Shown: piece after piece, positions 51,314-58,672 of the stretch
Position numbering within the stretch: the first letter of the stretch is position 1
Layout: the number at the start of each line of letters is the position of its first letter
NCBI GenBank assembly: GCA_002305545.1
Contig: DBRG01000016.1
Location: 124,001-188,000 of the forward strand
Direction of reading: 5' to 3'
Origin: Bacteroidales bacterium UBA1374
GTDB lineage: Bacteria; Bacteroidota; Bacteroidia; Bacteroidales; UBA932
DNA length: 64,000 nucleotides
Made by a program: the position numbers and the translations under genes
Notes under the pieces: model-generated
Seen by the model: only the letters and a program-made list of their open reading frames with translations
The model's database searches: none
What the model was told of the DNA's origin: nothing

Positions 51314-53374
51314 ATGATTACAAAAGAGTTGCTCAGTCCAAAAAGCATCGTGGTCGTAGGAGGGTCCAATGACTTGCACAAACCCGGAGGTAAAGTGATA
51401 AAAAATCTGATCGACACCCGTTTCCCCGGAAAACTTTATGTAGTAAATCCAAAAGCCGATACCATACAGGATCTGCCCTGTTATCACACCGTGGAAGAGA
51501 TACCCGGTGCAGAAGTTGCCATCCTGGCCATACCGGCTGCTTTTTGCCCGCAGACTGTTGAATCCCTTTGTTCCACCAAAGGCACAAAAGGGATCATCAT
51601 CTTTTCGGCCGGCTTCTCGGAAGAAAGCCCTGAAGGGGCAGCACTTGAAAAAAAGATACGCGACACGGCGGACAAGTACGGGGCCACCCTCATAGGTCCC
51701 AACTGCGTAGGGTATATGAATGAGAATTATGCCGGGGTGTTCACCTCACCCATACCACACTTCGTGCCCGACAGCATAGACCTGATCTCCGGTTCCGGGG
51801 CAACGGCCCTGTTCATCATAGATGCGGCTGTCCAGCTTGGCATTCCCTTTGCCAATGTATTCTCTGTAGGGAATTCTGCCCAGACCGGTTTGGAAGAAGT
51901 ACTGGAATACCTGGACGAAAGTTACGTTCATGGAAAAAGCGCTCCTGTTAAGCTCATCTATGCAGAAAGCATCAAAAATCCCCTCAAATTATGGAAGCAC
52001 GCCTCTTCCCTGTACCGCAAGGGGGCCAGGATCGCTGCCGTAAAAGCCGGTTCCTCAGAAGCCGGAAGCCGTGCCGCCTCATCACATACCGGTGCCCTGG
52101 CCAGCCCGGACACCGCTGTAACAGCCCTGTTTGAAAAAGCCGGCATCATCCGCTGCAACGGAAGGAACCAGCTCCTGACCGTGGCTTGCATTCTGCTTAA
52201 AGGCGTTCCTAAAGGAAAAAACATGTGCATTATCACACATGCCGGAGGACCTGCGGTCATGCTGACCGATGTGCTTTCAGAGAACGGGATAAGGGTACCT
52301 ACCCTGGAAGAAGGTAAAAGAAAAAAATTGCTGGCAAAACTATTCGCCGGCTCCTCTGCAGCAAATCCCATAGACTTCCTGGCAACAGGCACTGCACAGC
52401 AGTTGGGGCAAATTATTGATTTTGTAGAGAATGAGTGTCCCGAATTTGACGGTATGGCTGTGATATTTGGATCCCCCGGTCTTAACAGTGTATTTGATGT
52501 CTACGACCTACTGCATATTAAAATGTCCCAATGCAGAAAACCTGTCTACCCCATATTCCCATCAACACTCAATGTCGTGGAAGAGATCAGGGAATTTCAG
52601 AAAAAAGGAAGGCTTTATTTCCCAGACGAGGTTGTTTTTGGCTCGGCCCTCTCAAAGGTGTTGAACACCCCGCTCCCGGTTCCTGAAGATATTGAGTTGC
52701 CGGGGATAGATGAACAGTCCGTCCGCCGGATCGTGGACAGTGCACCTGAAGGATACCTGCCCCCGGTCCAGGTTAGTGCCCTGCTGGATGCTGCCGGGAT
52801 ACCTGGGCCAAGAGAAGCTGTTGCCCATAATGAACAGGAACTGGCCGCTGCCGCATCCCGGGTGGGATTCCCCCTGGTTATGAAGGTCGTAGGCCCGGTA
52901 CACAAATCCGATGTGGGAGGAGTAAGGCTGAACATCTGCGATGAGCAAACGTTGCGTGAAGCCTTCAGGGAAATGATGAAAATCAAGGATACCACCGCCA
53001 TCCTGCTCCAGTCACAACTCACAGGCAGGGAGCTTTTCATAGGGGCCAAAAGGGAACCTTCATTCGGCCACACGATCGTCTGCGGGCTGGGAGGTATTTT
53101 TGTGGAAATCCTCAAAGACATCAGTACCGGGCTTAGCCCGCTTTCTGCCACAGAAGCCGCCAGGATGGTACGCAACCTGAAAGGATACGGTCTGATCCGG
53201 GGTGTCAGGGGTCAGGAAGGTGTAAATGAAGACCTGTTCATACAGGCTATATGCCGCGTATCGGCCTTGTGCCGGTGTGCTCCGGAGATTGCAGAAATGG
53301 ACCTGAATCCGCTTCTGGGAACAGCACGAACCGTGGTAGCCGTGGATGCCAGGATAAGAATATCACGTTCATGA
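51314..53374 (+). CDS. Acetate/acyl-CoA ligase (ADP-forming), fused alpha-beta
   Basis: A 686-residue single-chain ADP-forming acyl-CoA synthetase. The N-terminal CoA-binding domain (LLSPKSIVVVGGSNDLHKPG, GKLYVVNPKAD) is followed by succinyl-CoA-ligase-like domains (LIGPNCVGYMN, SVGNSAQTGLEEVLEY) with the probable phospho-His in ASSHTGALASPDTA, and a C-terminal ATP-grasp domain (VGFPLVMKVVGPVHKSDVGG, AEMDLNPLLGTARTVVAVDA). It converts acyl-CoA, ADP and Pi to acid, CoA and ATP. With the oxoacid:ferredoxin oxidoreductase downstream it would conserve energy from 2-oxoacids. It overlaps the next small gene by 4 bp. Confidence 0.93.
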   Translation: MITKELLSPKSIVVVGGSNDLHKPGGKVIKNLIDTRFPGKLYVVNPKADTIQDLPCYHTVEEIPGAEVAILAIPAAFCPQTVESLCSTKGTKGIIIFSAGFSEESPEGAALEKKIRDTADKYGATLIGPNCVGYMNENYAGVFTSPIPHFVPDSIDLISGSGATALFIIDAAVQLGIPFANVFSVGNSAQTGLEEVLEYLDESYVHGKSAPVKLIYAESIKNPLKLWKHASSLYRKGARIAAVKAGSSEAGSRAASSHTGALASPDTAVTALFEKAGIIRCNGRNQLLTVACILLKGVPKGKNMCIITHAGGPAVMLTDVLSENGIRVPTLEEGKRKKLLAKLFAGSSAANPIDFLATGTAQQLGQIIDFVENECPEFDGMAVIFGSPGLNSVFDVYDLLHIKMSQCRKPVYPIFPSTLNVVEEIREFQKKGRLYFPDEVVFGSALSKVLNTPLPVPEDIELPGIDEQSVRRIVDSAPEGYLPPVQVSALLDAAGIPGPREAVAHNEQELAAAASRVGFPLVMKVVGPVHKSDVGGVRLNICDEQTLREAFREMMKIKDTTAILLQSQLTGRELFIGAKREPSFGHTIVCGLGGIFVEILKDISTGLSPLSATEAARMVRNLKGYGLIRGVRGQEGVNEDLFIQAICRVSALCRCAPEIAEMDLNPLLGTARTVVAVDARIRISRS

Positions 53375-53523
53375 TCAAAAGAATCCTTGCCTGGTACAAA
53401 AGGCAGACTCCGGAAGCAAAGATCATGATTATCATGATCCCCCTGTTGCTGCTGGCAATCCTGCTCAACTGGAACAGGGTATGGGAAGGTGTCTCTAAGG
53501 GATTTTCCTTTTTTGAAAAGTAA
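53371..53523 (+). CDS. Small membrane protein, 50 residues
   Basis: ATG 53371 overlaps the ligase stop as ATGA, as in other coupled pairs in this window. The protein has a basic N-terminus (MIKRILAWYKRQTPEAK), one strong membrane helix (IMIIMIPLLLLAILLNW) and a short tail ending SKGFSFFEK. I know no family for it. Its position between the ligase and the ferredoxin subunit suggests a role linked to this fermentation module, but that is inference. Confidence 0.6.
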   Translation: MIKRILAWYKRQTPEAKIMIIMIPLLLLAILLNWNRVWEGVSKGFSFFEK

Positions 53524-53550
53524 AATGTAAGCAATTTTAAAAATTTACTA

Positions 53551-53558
53551 TACATTTG
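53551..53558 (+). promoter_or_regulatory. Promoter -7 box (TACATTTG) for the oxoacid:ferredoxin oxidoreductase operon
   Basis: Exact TAnnTTTG match 38 bp before ATG 53597, so the oxidoreductase genes can be transcribed independently of the ligase. Confidence 0.55.
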
Positions 53559-53596
53559 TAAGTATTTTTCATAAACAACTTATAATTTCAATTAAT

Positions 53597-53818
53597 ATGG
53601 CATTTAAAGGCGCTATTGTAGTAGACATTGAAAAATGCAAGGGATGCAGCGTTTGTGTGGTGAATTGCCCCACTCAAACAATTGCCCTGGCAAAGAAGGT
53701 TAACAGCAAAGGTTATCCTTATTCCTATATGGAGAACCCGGATAATTGCACCGGTTGCGGCAATTGTGCAACCGTATGTCCGGATTCCGTGATTACTGTA
53801 TACAGAGTTAAAATTTAA
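53597..53818 (+). CDS. 2-oxoacid:ferredoxin oxidoreductase, ferredoxin-type delta subunit
   Basis: A 73-residue 2[4Fe-4S] ferredoxin: CKGCSVCVVNCP and CTGCGNCATVCP each supply C-x2-C-x2-C-x3-C ligands. It passes electrons from the thiamine-diphosphate subunit to free ferredoxin. It is the first of four contiguous subunit genes (delta, alpha, beta, gamma) of a VOR/KOR-type enzyme. Confidence 0.93.
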   Translation: MAFKGAIVVDIEKCKGCSVCVVNCPTQTIALAKKVNSKGYPYSYMENPDNCTGCGNCATVCPDSVITVYRVKI

Positions 53819-53831
53819 CAAAAGGAATACT

Positions 53832-54914
53832 ATGGCAGAAAAATTATTAAAGAAAGGGAACGAGGCCATTGCCCTGGCCGCCATCCGTTACGGAGCGGAC
53901 GGGTATTTTGGTTATCCCATTACCCCTCAGAGCGAAGTGATGGAGACCCTGATGGAAGAGATGCCCTGGGAAACGACCGGAATGGTAGTCCTGCAGGCAG
54001 AAAGCGAAACGTCTTCAATTAATATGCTTTACGGTGGAGCCTGCTGCGGGAAAAAAGTCATGACCTCTTCTTCCAGCCCGGGTATCAGCCTCATGTGCGA
54101 GGGCATGTCTTATATGGCCGGTGCAGAATTACCGTGCCTAGTGGTCGATGTTATCCGCGGTGGTCCCGGACTGGGTACCATCCAGCCGGCCCAGGGAGAT
54201 TATTTCCAGGCAGTGAAGGGTGGCGGTCACGGCGATTACAAGATCATTGTGCTGGCCCCTGCCTCGGTACAGGAAATGTACGATTTTGTGGGTCTTGGGT
54301 TCGACCTGGCATTTAAATACCGCAATCCGGTGATGATCCTTTCAGACGGCGCCATTGGTCAGATGATGGAAAAAGTAGAATTGCGCGAACCGGTCAGACG
54401 CCTTACAAACCAGGAAATTGCAGAAAAATACGGCCATTGGGCAACCTTGGGTAAACCCGCCAGCCGTAATGGTAACATCATTTCTTCCCTTTCCCTGGCC
54501 GCCTCCGAGATGGAAGCCATCAACCTGCGGCTGCAGGCAAAATACCAGAAAATGAGGGAAAACGAAGTACGTTTTGAAAAAAACATGTGCGAAGATGCAG
54601 AATACATGCTGGTGGCATTCGGAAGTTCTGCCCGTATTTGTGAAGGCACCCTGGAGAAAGCCCGTTCAAAAGGAATCCGCATGGGATTGCTCAGGCCCAT
54701 TACCCTGTTCCCCTTCCCCGAAAAGGCCATCCAGGAGATGTTGTCGCAGCTTAAGGGCATCATGTCCGTTGAACTGAATGCAGGACAGATGGTAGAAGAC
54801 GTAAGGCTGGCCGTAAACGGAGCTGTTCCCGTTGAATTCTACGGAAGGATGGGCGGATCCCTCTTCTCTCCCGAAGAAGTATTCGAAGCTTTTGCAAAAA
54901 AATTCAACCTATAA
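53832..54914 (+). CDS. 2-oxoacid:ferredoxin oxidoreductase alpha subunit (VorB-like)
   Basis: A 360-residue subunit: KGNEAIALAAIRYGADGYFG, YPITPQSEVMETLMEEMPWE, VVLQAESETSSINMLYGGAC, and GGPGLGTIQPAQGDYFQAVK are typical of alpha subunits of 2-oxoisovalerate/2-oxoglutarate:ferredoxin oxidoreductases. The C-terminal segment (VAFGSSARICEGTLEKARSK) is the transketolase-C-like domain. The single-gene alpha separate from gamma matches VOR/KOR; branched-chain oxoacids versus 2-oxoglutarate cannot be settled by eye. Confidence 0.92.
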   Translation: MAEKLLKKGNEAIALAAIRYGADGYFGYPITPQSEVMETLMEEMPWETTGMVVLQAESETSSINMLYGGACCGKKVMTSSSSPGISLMCEGMSYMAGAELPCLVVDVIRGGPGLGTIQPAQGDYFQAVKGGGHGDYKIIVLAPASVQEMYDFVGLGFDLAFKYRNPVMILSDGAIGQMMEKVELREPVRRLTNQEIAEKYGHWATLGKPASRNGNIISSLSLAASEMEAINLRLQAKYQKMRENEVRFEKNMCEDAEYMLVAFGSSARICEGTLEKARSKGIRMGLLRPITLFPFPEKAIQEMLSQLKGIMSVELNAGQMVEDVRLAVNGAVPVEFYGRMGGSLFSPEEVFEAFAKKFNL

Positions 54915-54925
54915 TAGCAATTACC

Positions 54926-55687
54926 ATGGACATTAAAGATATCATCAAACCCGAAAACCTTGTATACAGCAAGAGCAAAGTGCTGACAGACACAGTCATG
55001 CACTACTGTCCCGGTTGCAGTCACGGCGTGGTTCACAAAATACTGGCAGAAGTCATTGAAGAAATGGGTATCCAGGACAAGACCATAGGTGTTTCTCCTG
55101 TGGGTTGTGCTGTTTTTGCCTATAAATACATCAACATCGACTGGCAGCAGGCCGCACACGGACGTGCCCCGGCGCTGGCAACGGCCACCAAGCGTTTGTA
55201 CCCGGATAAATATGTTGTAGCTTACCAGGGAGACGGTGACCTGGCCTCCATAGGCACGGCAGAGATCATGCATGCATGCAACCGCGGAGAAAATATTGTT
55301 GTCATTTTCATAAACAATGCCATCTATGGCATGACCGGGGGACAAATGGCCCCTACCACCCTGCTGGGAATGAAAACGGCAACAACTCCCTACGGAAGGA
55401 GGGCTGACCTGAACGGTTACCCACTCAAGATAACGGAACTGATAGCACAACTGGAAGGAACATGTTACGTAACGCGACAGTCAGTGCAAAATCCGGGCAG
55501 TGTCAGAAAAGCAAAAAAAGCCATCCGGAAAGCTTTTGAAAACTCGGCGCTGAAAAAAGGAACCTCTTTTGTGGAGATTGTTTCTGCCTGCAATTCCAAC
55601 TGGAAAATGACACCGGTACAGGCCAATAAATGGATGGAAGAAAACATGTTCCCGTTTTATCCCCTGGGAGACATAAAAGACAGATAA
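54926..55687 (+). CDS. 2-oxoacid:ferredoxin oxidoreductase beta subunit (thiamine-PP binding)
   Basis: A 253-residue catalytic subunit. The thiamine diphosphate site is AYQGDGDLASIGTAEIMHAC with NNAIYGMTGGQMAPTT, and VMHYCPGCSHGVVHKIL carries the cluster-binding Cys pair. SPVGCAVFAY adds a further Cys. It decarboxylates the 2-oxoacid and forms the acyl-CoA. It is 11 bp after alpha and 2 bp before gamma. Confidence 0.93.
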   Translation: MDIKDIIKPENLVYSKSKVLTDTVMHYCPGCSHGVVHKILAEVIEEMGIQDKTIGVSPVGCAVFAYKYINIDWQQAAHGRAPALATATKRLYPDKYVVAYQGDGDLASIGTAEIMHACNRGENIVVIFINNAIYGMTGGQMAPTTLLGMKTATTPYGRRADLNGYPLKITELIAQLEGTCYVTRQSVQNPGSVRKAKKAIRKAFENSALKKGTSFVEIVSACNSNWKMTPVQANKWMEENMFPFYPLGDIKDR

Positions 55688-55689
55688 TT

Positions 55690-56235
55690 ATGAAAGAAGA
55701 ATTGATTATAGCAGGTTTTGGAGGACAAGGCGTCCTCTCTATGGGCAAGATCCTTGCCTATTCAGGTATCATGGAGGATAAAGAAGTTACCTGGATGCCA
55801 TCCTATGGCCCGGAAATGAGAGGGGGAACGGCCAACGTGACGGTGATCATCAGTGACAAACGTATAAGCTCTCCCATCCTCCAGTGGTGTGATACAGCCA
55901 TCGTGCTCAACCAGCAGTCCATGGACAAGTTTGAACCCATGGTGAAGAAAGGGGGCCTGTTACTTTATGACCCCAACGGCATATCACGCCATCCGGTTCG
56001 CAAAGACATTAAGGTCTGCTCCATAGCGGCAGCCGATCTGTCAAACCGTATGGAGATGTCCAAGGCTTTCAACATGGTTGTCCTGGGGGCCTATCTGAAA
56101 ATGAAACCCATCCTGCAAAAAGACAACGTGATCAAGGGTCTGAAGAAGTCCCTACCGGAAAGGTATCATGATCTGATACCTATGAACGAGAAGGCCATAG
56201 AGCTGGGAATGAAAGAAGTAAAAGAGGTCATTTAG
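55690..56235 (+). CDS. 2-oxoacid:ferredoxin oxidoreductase gamma subunit
   Basis: A 181-residue CoA-binding subunit: ELIIAGFGGQGVLSMGKILA, WMPSYGPEMRGGTANVTVII, and AFNMVVLGAYLKMKPI are typical of POR/KOR gamma. ATG 55690 is 2 bp after the beta stop. The stop codon (56233-56235) lies in the loop of the terminator hairpin that ends the operon. Confidence 0.93.
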   Translation: MKEELIIAGFGGQGVLSMGKILAYSGIMEDKEVTWMPSYGPEMRGGTANVTVIISDKRISSPILQWCDTAIVLNQQSMDKFEPMVKKGGLLLYDPNGISRHPVRKDIKVCSIAAADLSNRMEMSKAFNMVVLGAYLKMKPILQKDNVIKGLKKSLPERYHDLIPMNEKAIELGMKEVKEVI

Positions 56236-56247
56236 ACCTCTTTTTTT
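56221..56247 (+). terminator. Terminator of the oxoacid:ferredoxin oxidoreductase operon
   Basis: A perfect 9-bp stem (AAAGAGGTC / GACCTCTTT) with loop ATTTA and a continuing T-run. The left arm is the final sense codons of the gamma subunit and the stop TAG spans loop and right arm. Confidence 0.88.
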
Positions 56248-56264
56248 ATTCGCTAAAAATGCAT

Positions 56265-56272
56265 TATCTTTG
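56265..56272 (+). promoter_or_regulatory. Promoter -7 box (TATCTTTG) for the zapA locus
   Basis: Exact TAnnTTTG match 11 bp before ATG 56284 and 17 bp before the in-frame ATG 56290. Confidence 0.55.
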
Positions 56273-56283
56273 CTTAACGGACA

Positions 56284-56583
56284 ATGCATATGAAACCTCA
56301 ACACGCTGCCATTATCAACCCGCTAAAGCAGAAGATAGAAACACTTATTTCACTGCATGAAAAGGCGTTGACAGAAAACAGTGAATTGAACAGAAAATTA
56401 CAAACCTTAAGCGAAGAACAGAATATATATAAAAAAGAAAAAGAAGAACTAGAACAGAAAGTGCAAAAACTCCAGATGGCTGGTGCTTTTCTGAATACAA
56501 GTGAAGATACCAAAGAAGCAAAGCAGAAGATCGGGAAATTGATCAGGGAAATCGATAAATGTTTAACCATGCTTAACCGATAA
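56284..56583 (+). CDS. Small coiled-coil protein upstream of ZapA
   Basis: A 99-residue protein dominated by one predicted coiled coil (about residues 12-65, e.g. LISLHEKALTENSELNRKLQ, KEKEELEQKVQKLQMAG), followed by a short helix (AKQKIGKLIREIDKCLTML). ATG 56284 and 56290 are both usable. I do not recognise the family. Its place 9 bp before zapA suggests a partner in cell division, perhaps in the manner of ZapB, but there is no sequence proof. Confidence 0.72.
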   Translation: MHMKPQHAAIINPLKQKIETLISLHEKALTENSELNRKLQTLSEEQNIYKKEKEELEQKVQKLQMAGAFLNTSEDTKEAKQKIGKLIREIDKCLTMLNR

Positions 56584-56592
56584 CCCGCCAAT

Positions 56593-56883
56593 ATGAGTGA
56601 CAATAAATTATCCATAAAAATAAGCATTGCGGATCGTTATTACCCTTTGCGTATAGCGACAGAAGACGAGGAAATGGTACGTGCTGCAGCGCAGCGGATA
56701 AACCAGAAGATTGAGCAGTTCAACGTTAAGTATTCGGGGCAGGATACACAGGATGCCCTGGCAATGGCCACCCTTCAGTTTGTTCTGAGCCTGCTCAAAT
56801 ATGAAAAGGACGACGAGACAAGTCAGATAGTAACAGAGATTGCCTCATTGGATAATTTTTTAGGAGAATACCTGGAAAGATAA
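56593..56883 (+). CDS. zapA: Cell division protein ZapA
   Basis: A 96-residue FtsZ-ring-associated protein. The N-terminal domain (KLSIKISIADRYYPLRIATE, DEEMVRAAAQRINQKIEQF) is followed by a C-terminal helix for tetramer formation (DALAMATLQFVLSLLKYEKD). ZapA cross-links FtsZ filaments. It is followed directly by the 6S RNA gene. Confidence 0.9.
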   Translation: MSDNKLSIKISIADRYYPLRIATEDEEMVRAAAQRINQKIEQFNVKYSGQDTQDALAMATLQFVLSLLKYEKDDETSQIVTEIASLDNFLGEYLER

Positions 56884-56886
56884 TTA

Positions 56887-57086
56887 GTTGACCCGTTACA
56901 TACCAGCTCTTTGCGAAACTCAACACTTTAAATTTATGGAGTGTCTTGACTGTTAAAAACAGGCCCCTCTGTAACCCTTCGGGGAATTCCGGTTTCGGGA
57001 CGTGGGAAGTTCGCAACAAAAATCAGACCCTCCAGACCTTACTAATCAGGGTTTTTGCTAAACAGTGGTATGCTAACGGGTTTTTT
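56887..57086 (+). ncRNA. ssrS: 6S RNA candidate
   Basis: About 200 bases between zapA and rny fold into a long closed rod. The closing helix pairs CCCGTTACATACCA (56892-56905) with TGGTATGCTAACGGG (57066-57080) with one bulged base and is followed by TTTTTT. Inner pairings include CTGTT/AACAG with AAAAAC/GTTTTT and TTGCGAA (56911) with TTCGCAA (57010), leaving open central regions. Size, closing stem, T-run and a place beside zapA (as in many bacteria) fit 6S RNA, which binds the housekeeping RNA polymerase. Identity is by structure and context, not by a covariance search. Confidence 0.68.
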
Positions 57087-57133
57087 ATTTGCTATGACTA
57101 CAAAACATAAACAACTATACAATAATAACAACC

Positions 57134-58672
57134 ATGAACAATATATATATAATAGCTGCAATCTGCCTGATCGTGGGATTTGCGCTGGGATATGCCATTT
57201 TCAGGTCGGTGATCCTGAAAAGCAAGGCCAAGACCCTTCTTAAGGATGCTGAAACAGAAGGGGAAAACATAAAAAGGGAAAAAATCCTTCAGGCTAAGGA
57301 AAAATTCCTCCAGTTGAAGACAGAACATGAACAACTGATCATTGAACGAAACAATAAGATCGCCCAGGCAGAAAACAAGCTGAAACAGCGGGAAATCGCT
57401 ATGAACCAGCAGAATGCCGATATTCAACGAAAAAGTAAAGAGGTATCCACCCTGAAAGAAACCCTGGCCTCGCAGCTGGAGCTGGCCGAGAAAAAGGTTG
57501 AAGAATTTGAGAAACTGCGCCTGCAGCAGATAGAAAAAATTGAAAGCATGGCCAGCATGTCGGCTGAAGAAGCAAAGGCCCAGCTTGTAGAGACCATGAA
57601 AGAGGAAGCCAAGAGCCAGGCCATGTCCTACATCAGTGAGGTCATGGACGAAGCCCGGCTCACGGCAGGCAAGGAAGCCAAACGGATCGTTGTGAACACC
57701 ATCCAGCGTGTTGCAACGGAAACGGCCATAGAAAATGCGGTAACCGTATTCAATATAGAAAACGACGAGATAAAAGGACGCATCATTGGCCGCGAAGGAA
57801 GGAACATACGGGCCCTGGAAGCCGCCACAGGCGTAGAGATCGTTGTTGATGACACCCCAGAGGCCATCCTTCTGTCTGCCTTTGACCCGGTCCGGCGCGA
57901 AGTGGCCCGGCTGGCACTGCACCAGCTGGTGACCGACGGCCGCATCCACCCTGCACGCATTGAAGAAGTGGTCGCCAAAATCCAGAAACAGGTGGAAGAA
58001 GAAATCGTGGAAACAGGGAAGCGTACCTGCATTGACCTGGGGATCCACGGGCTTCACGCCGAGCTGGTCAGGCTGGTGGGCAAGATGAAATACCGTTCTT
58101 CATATGGCCAGAACCTGCTGCAGCACTCGCGTGAAGTGGCCAATTTCTGTTCCATCATTGCAGCTGAACTCGGCTTGAACGCCAAACTGGCCAAAAGGGC
58201 CGGATTGCTCCACGACATAGGCAAGGTATCCGATGACGATCCCGAGCTGCCCCATGCCATCCTGGGCATGCGTCTGGCCGAAAAATACAAAGAAAGACCC
58301 GAGGTGTGCAATGCCATAGGCGCCCACCACGAAGAGACAGAAATGGCCTCCATGATCGCACCACTGGTCCTGGTCGGGGATGCCATATCTGGCGCACGCC
58401 CGGGAGCACGCCGCGAAGTCATTGAATCCTATATAAAGAGGCTCAAAGGCATGGAAGACCTTGCCCTGTCATACCCGGGTGTTACCAAGACCTATGCCAT
58501 ACAGGCAGGAAGGGAATTGCGGGTTATCGTGGGTTCTGAAAAAGTGAGCGACCAGGAAGCAGAAAAACTCTCCCAGGATATCGCCCACAAGATACAGGAC
58601 GAGATGGTTTACCCGGGACAAGTGAAAATCACAGTCATCAGGGAAACCCGGGCGGTCAATTTTGCCAAATAG
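57134..58672 (+). CDS. rny: Ribonuclease Y
   Basis: A 512-residue membrane-anchored endoribonuclease that starts mRNA decay. It has an N-terminal helix (IYIIAAICLIVGFALGYAIF), a long coiled coil (about 30-200), a KH domain (IIGREGRNIRALEAATGVEI) and an HD domain (LLQHSREVANFC, AGLLHDIGKVSDDDPELPHA, IGAHHEETE). Length is typical. Its terminator lies 54 bp past the stop, inside the convergent carboxypeptidase gene. Confidence 0.96.
   Translation: MNNIYIIAAICLIVGFALGYAIFRSVILKSKAKTLLKDAETEGENIKREKILQAKEKFLQLKTEHEQLIIERNNKIAQAENKLKQREIAMNQQNADIQRKSKEVSTLKETLASQLELAEKKVEEFEKLRLQQIEKIESMASMSAEEAKAQLVETMKEEAKSQAMSYISEVMDEARLTAGKEAKRIVVNTIQRVATETAIENAVTVFNIENDEIKGRIIGREGRNIRALEAATGVEIVVDDTPEAILLSAFDPVRREVARLALHQLVTDGRIHPARIEEVVAKIQKQVEEEIVETGKRTCIDLGIHGLHAELVRLVGKMKYRSSYGQNLLQHSREVANFCSIIAAELGLNAKLAKRAGLLHDIGKVSDDDPELPHAILGMRLAEKYKERPEVCNAIGAHHEETEMASMIAPLVLVGDAISGARPGARREVIESYIKRLKGMEDLALSYPGVTKTYAIQAGRELRVIVGSEKVSDQEAEKLSQDIAHKIQDEMVYPGQVKITVIRETRAVNFAK

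Noticed and set aside
51232..51417. N-terminal extension of the NagK-like kinase
   Set aside because: The stretch crosses the divergent promoter region and is unlike kinases; the conserved domain starts at ATG 51231.
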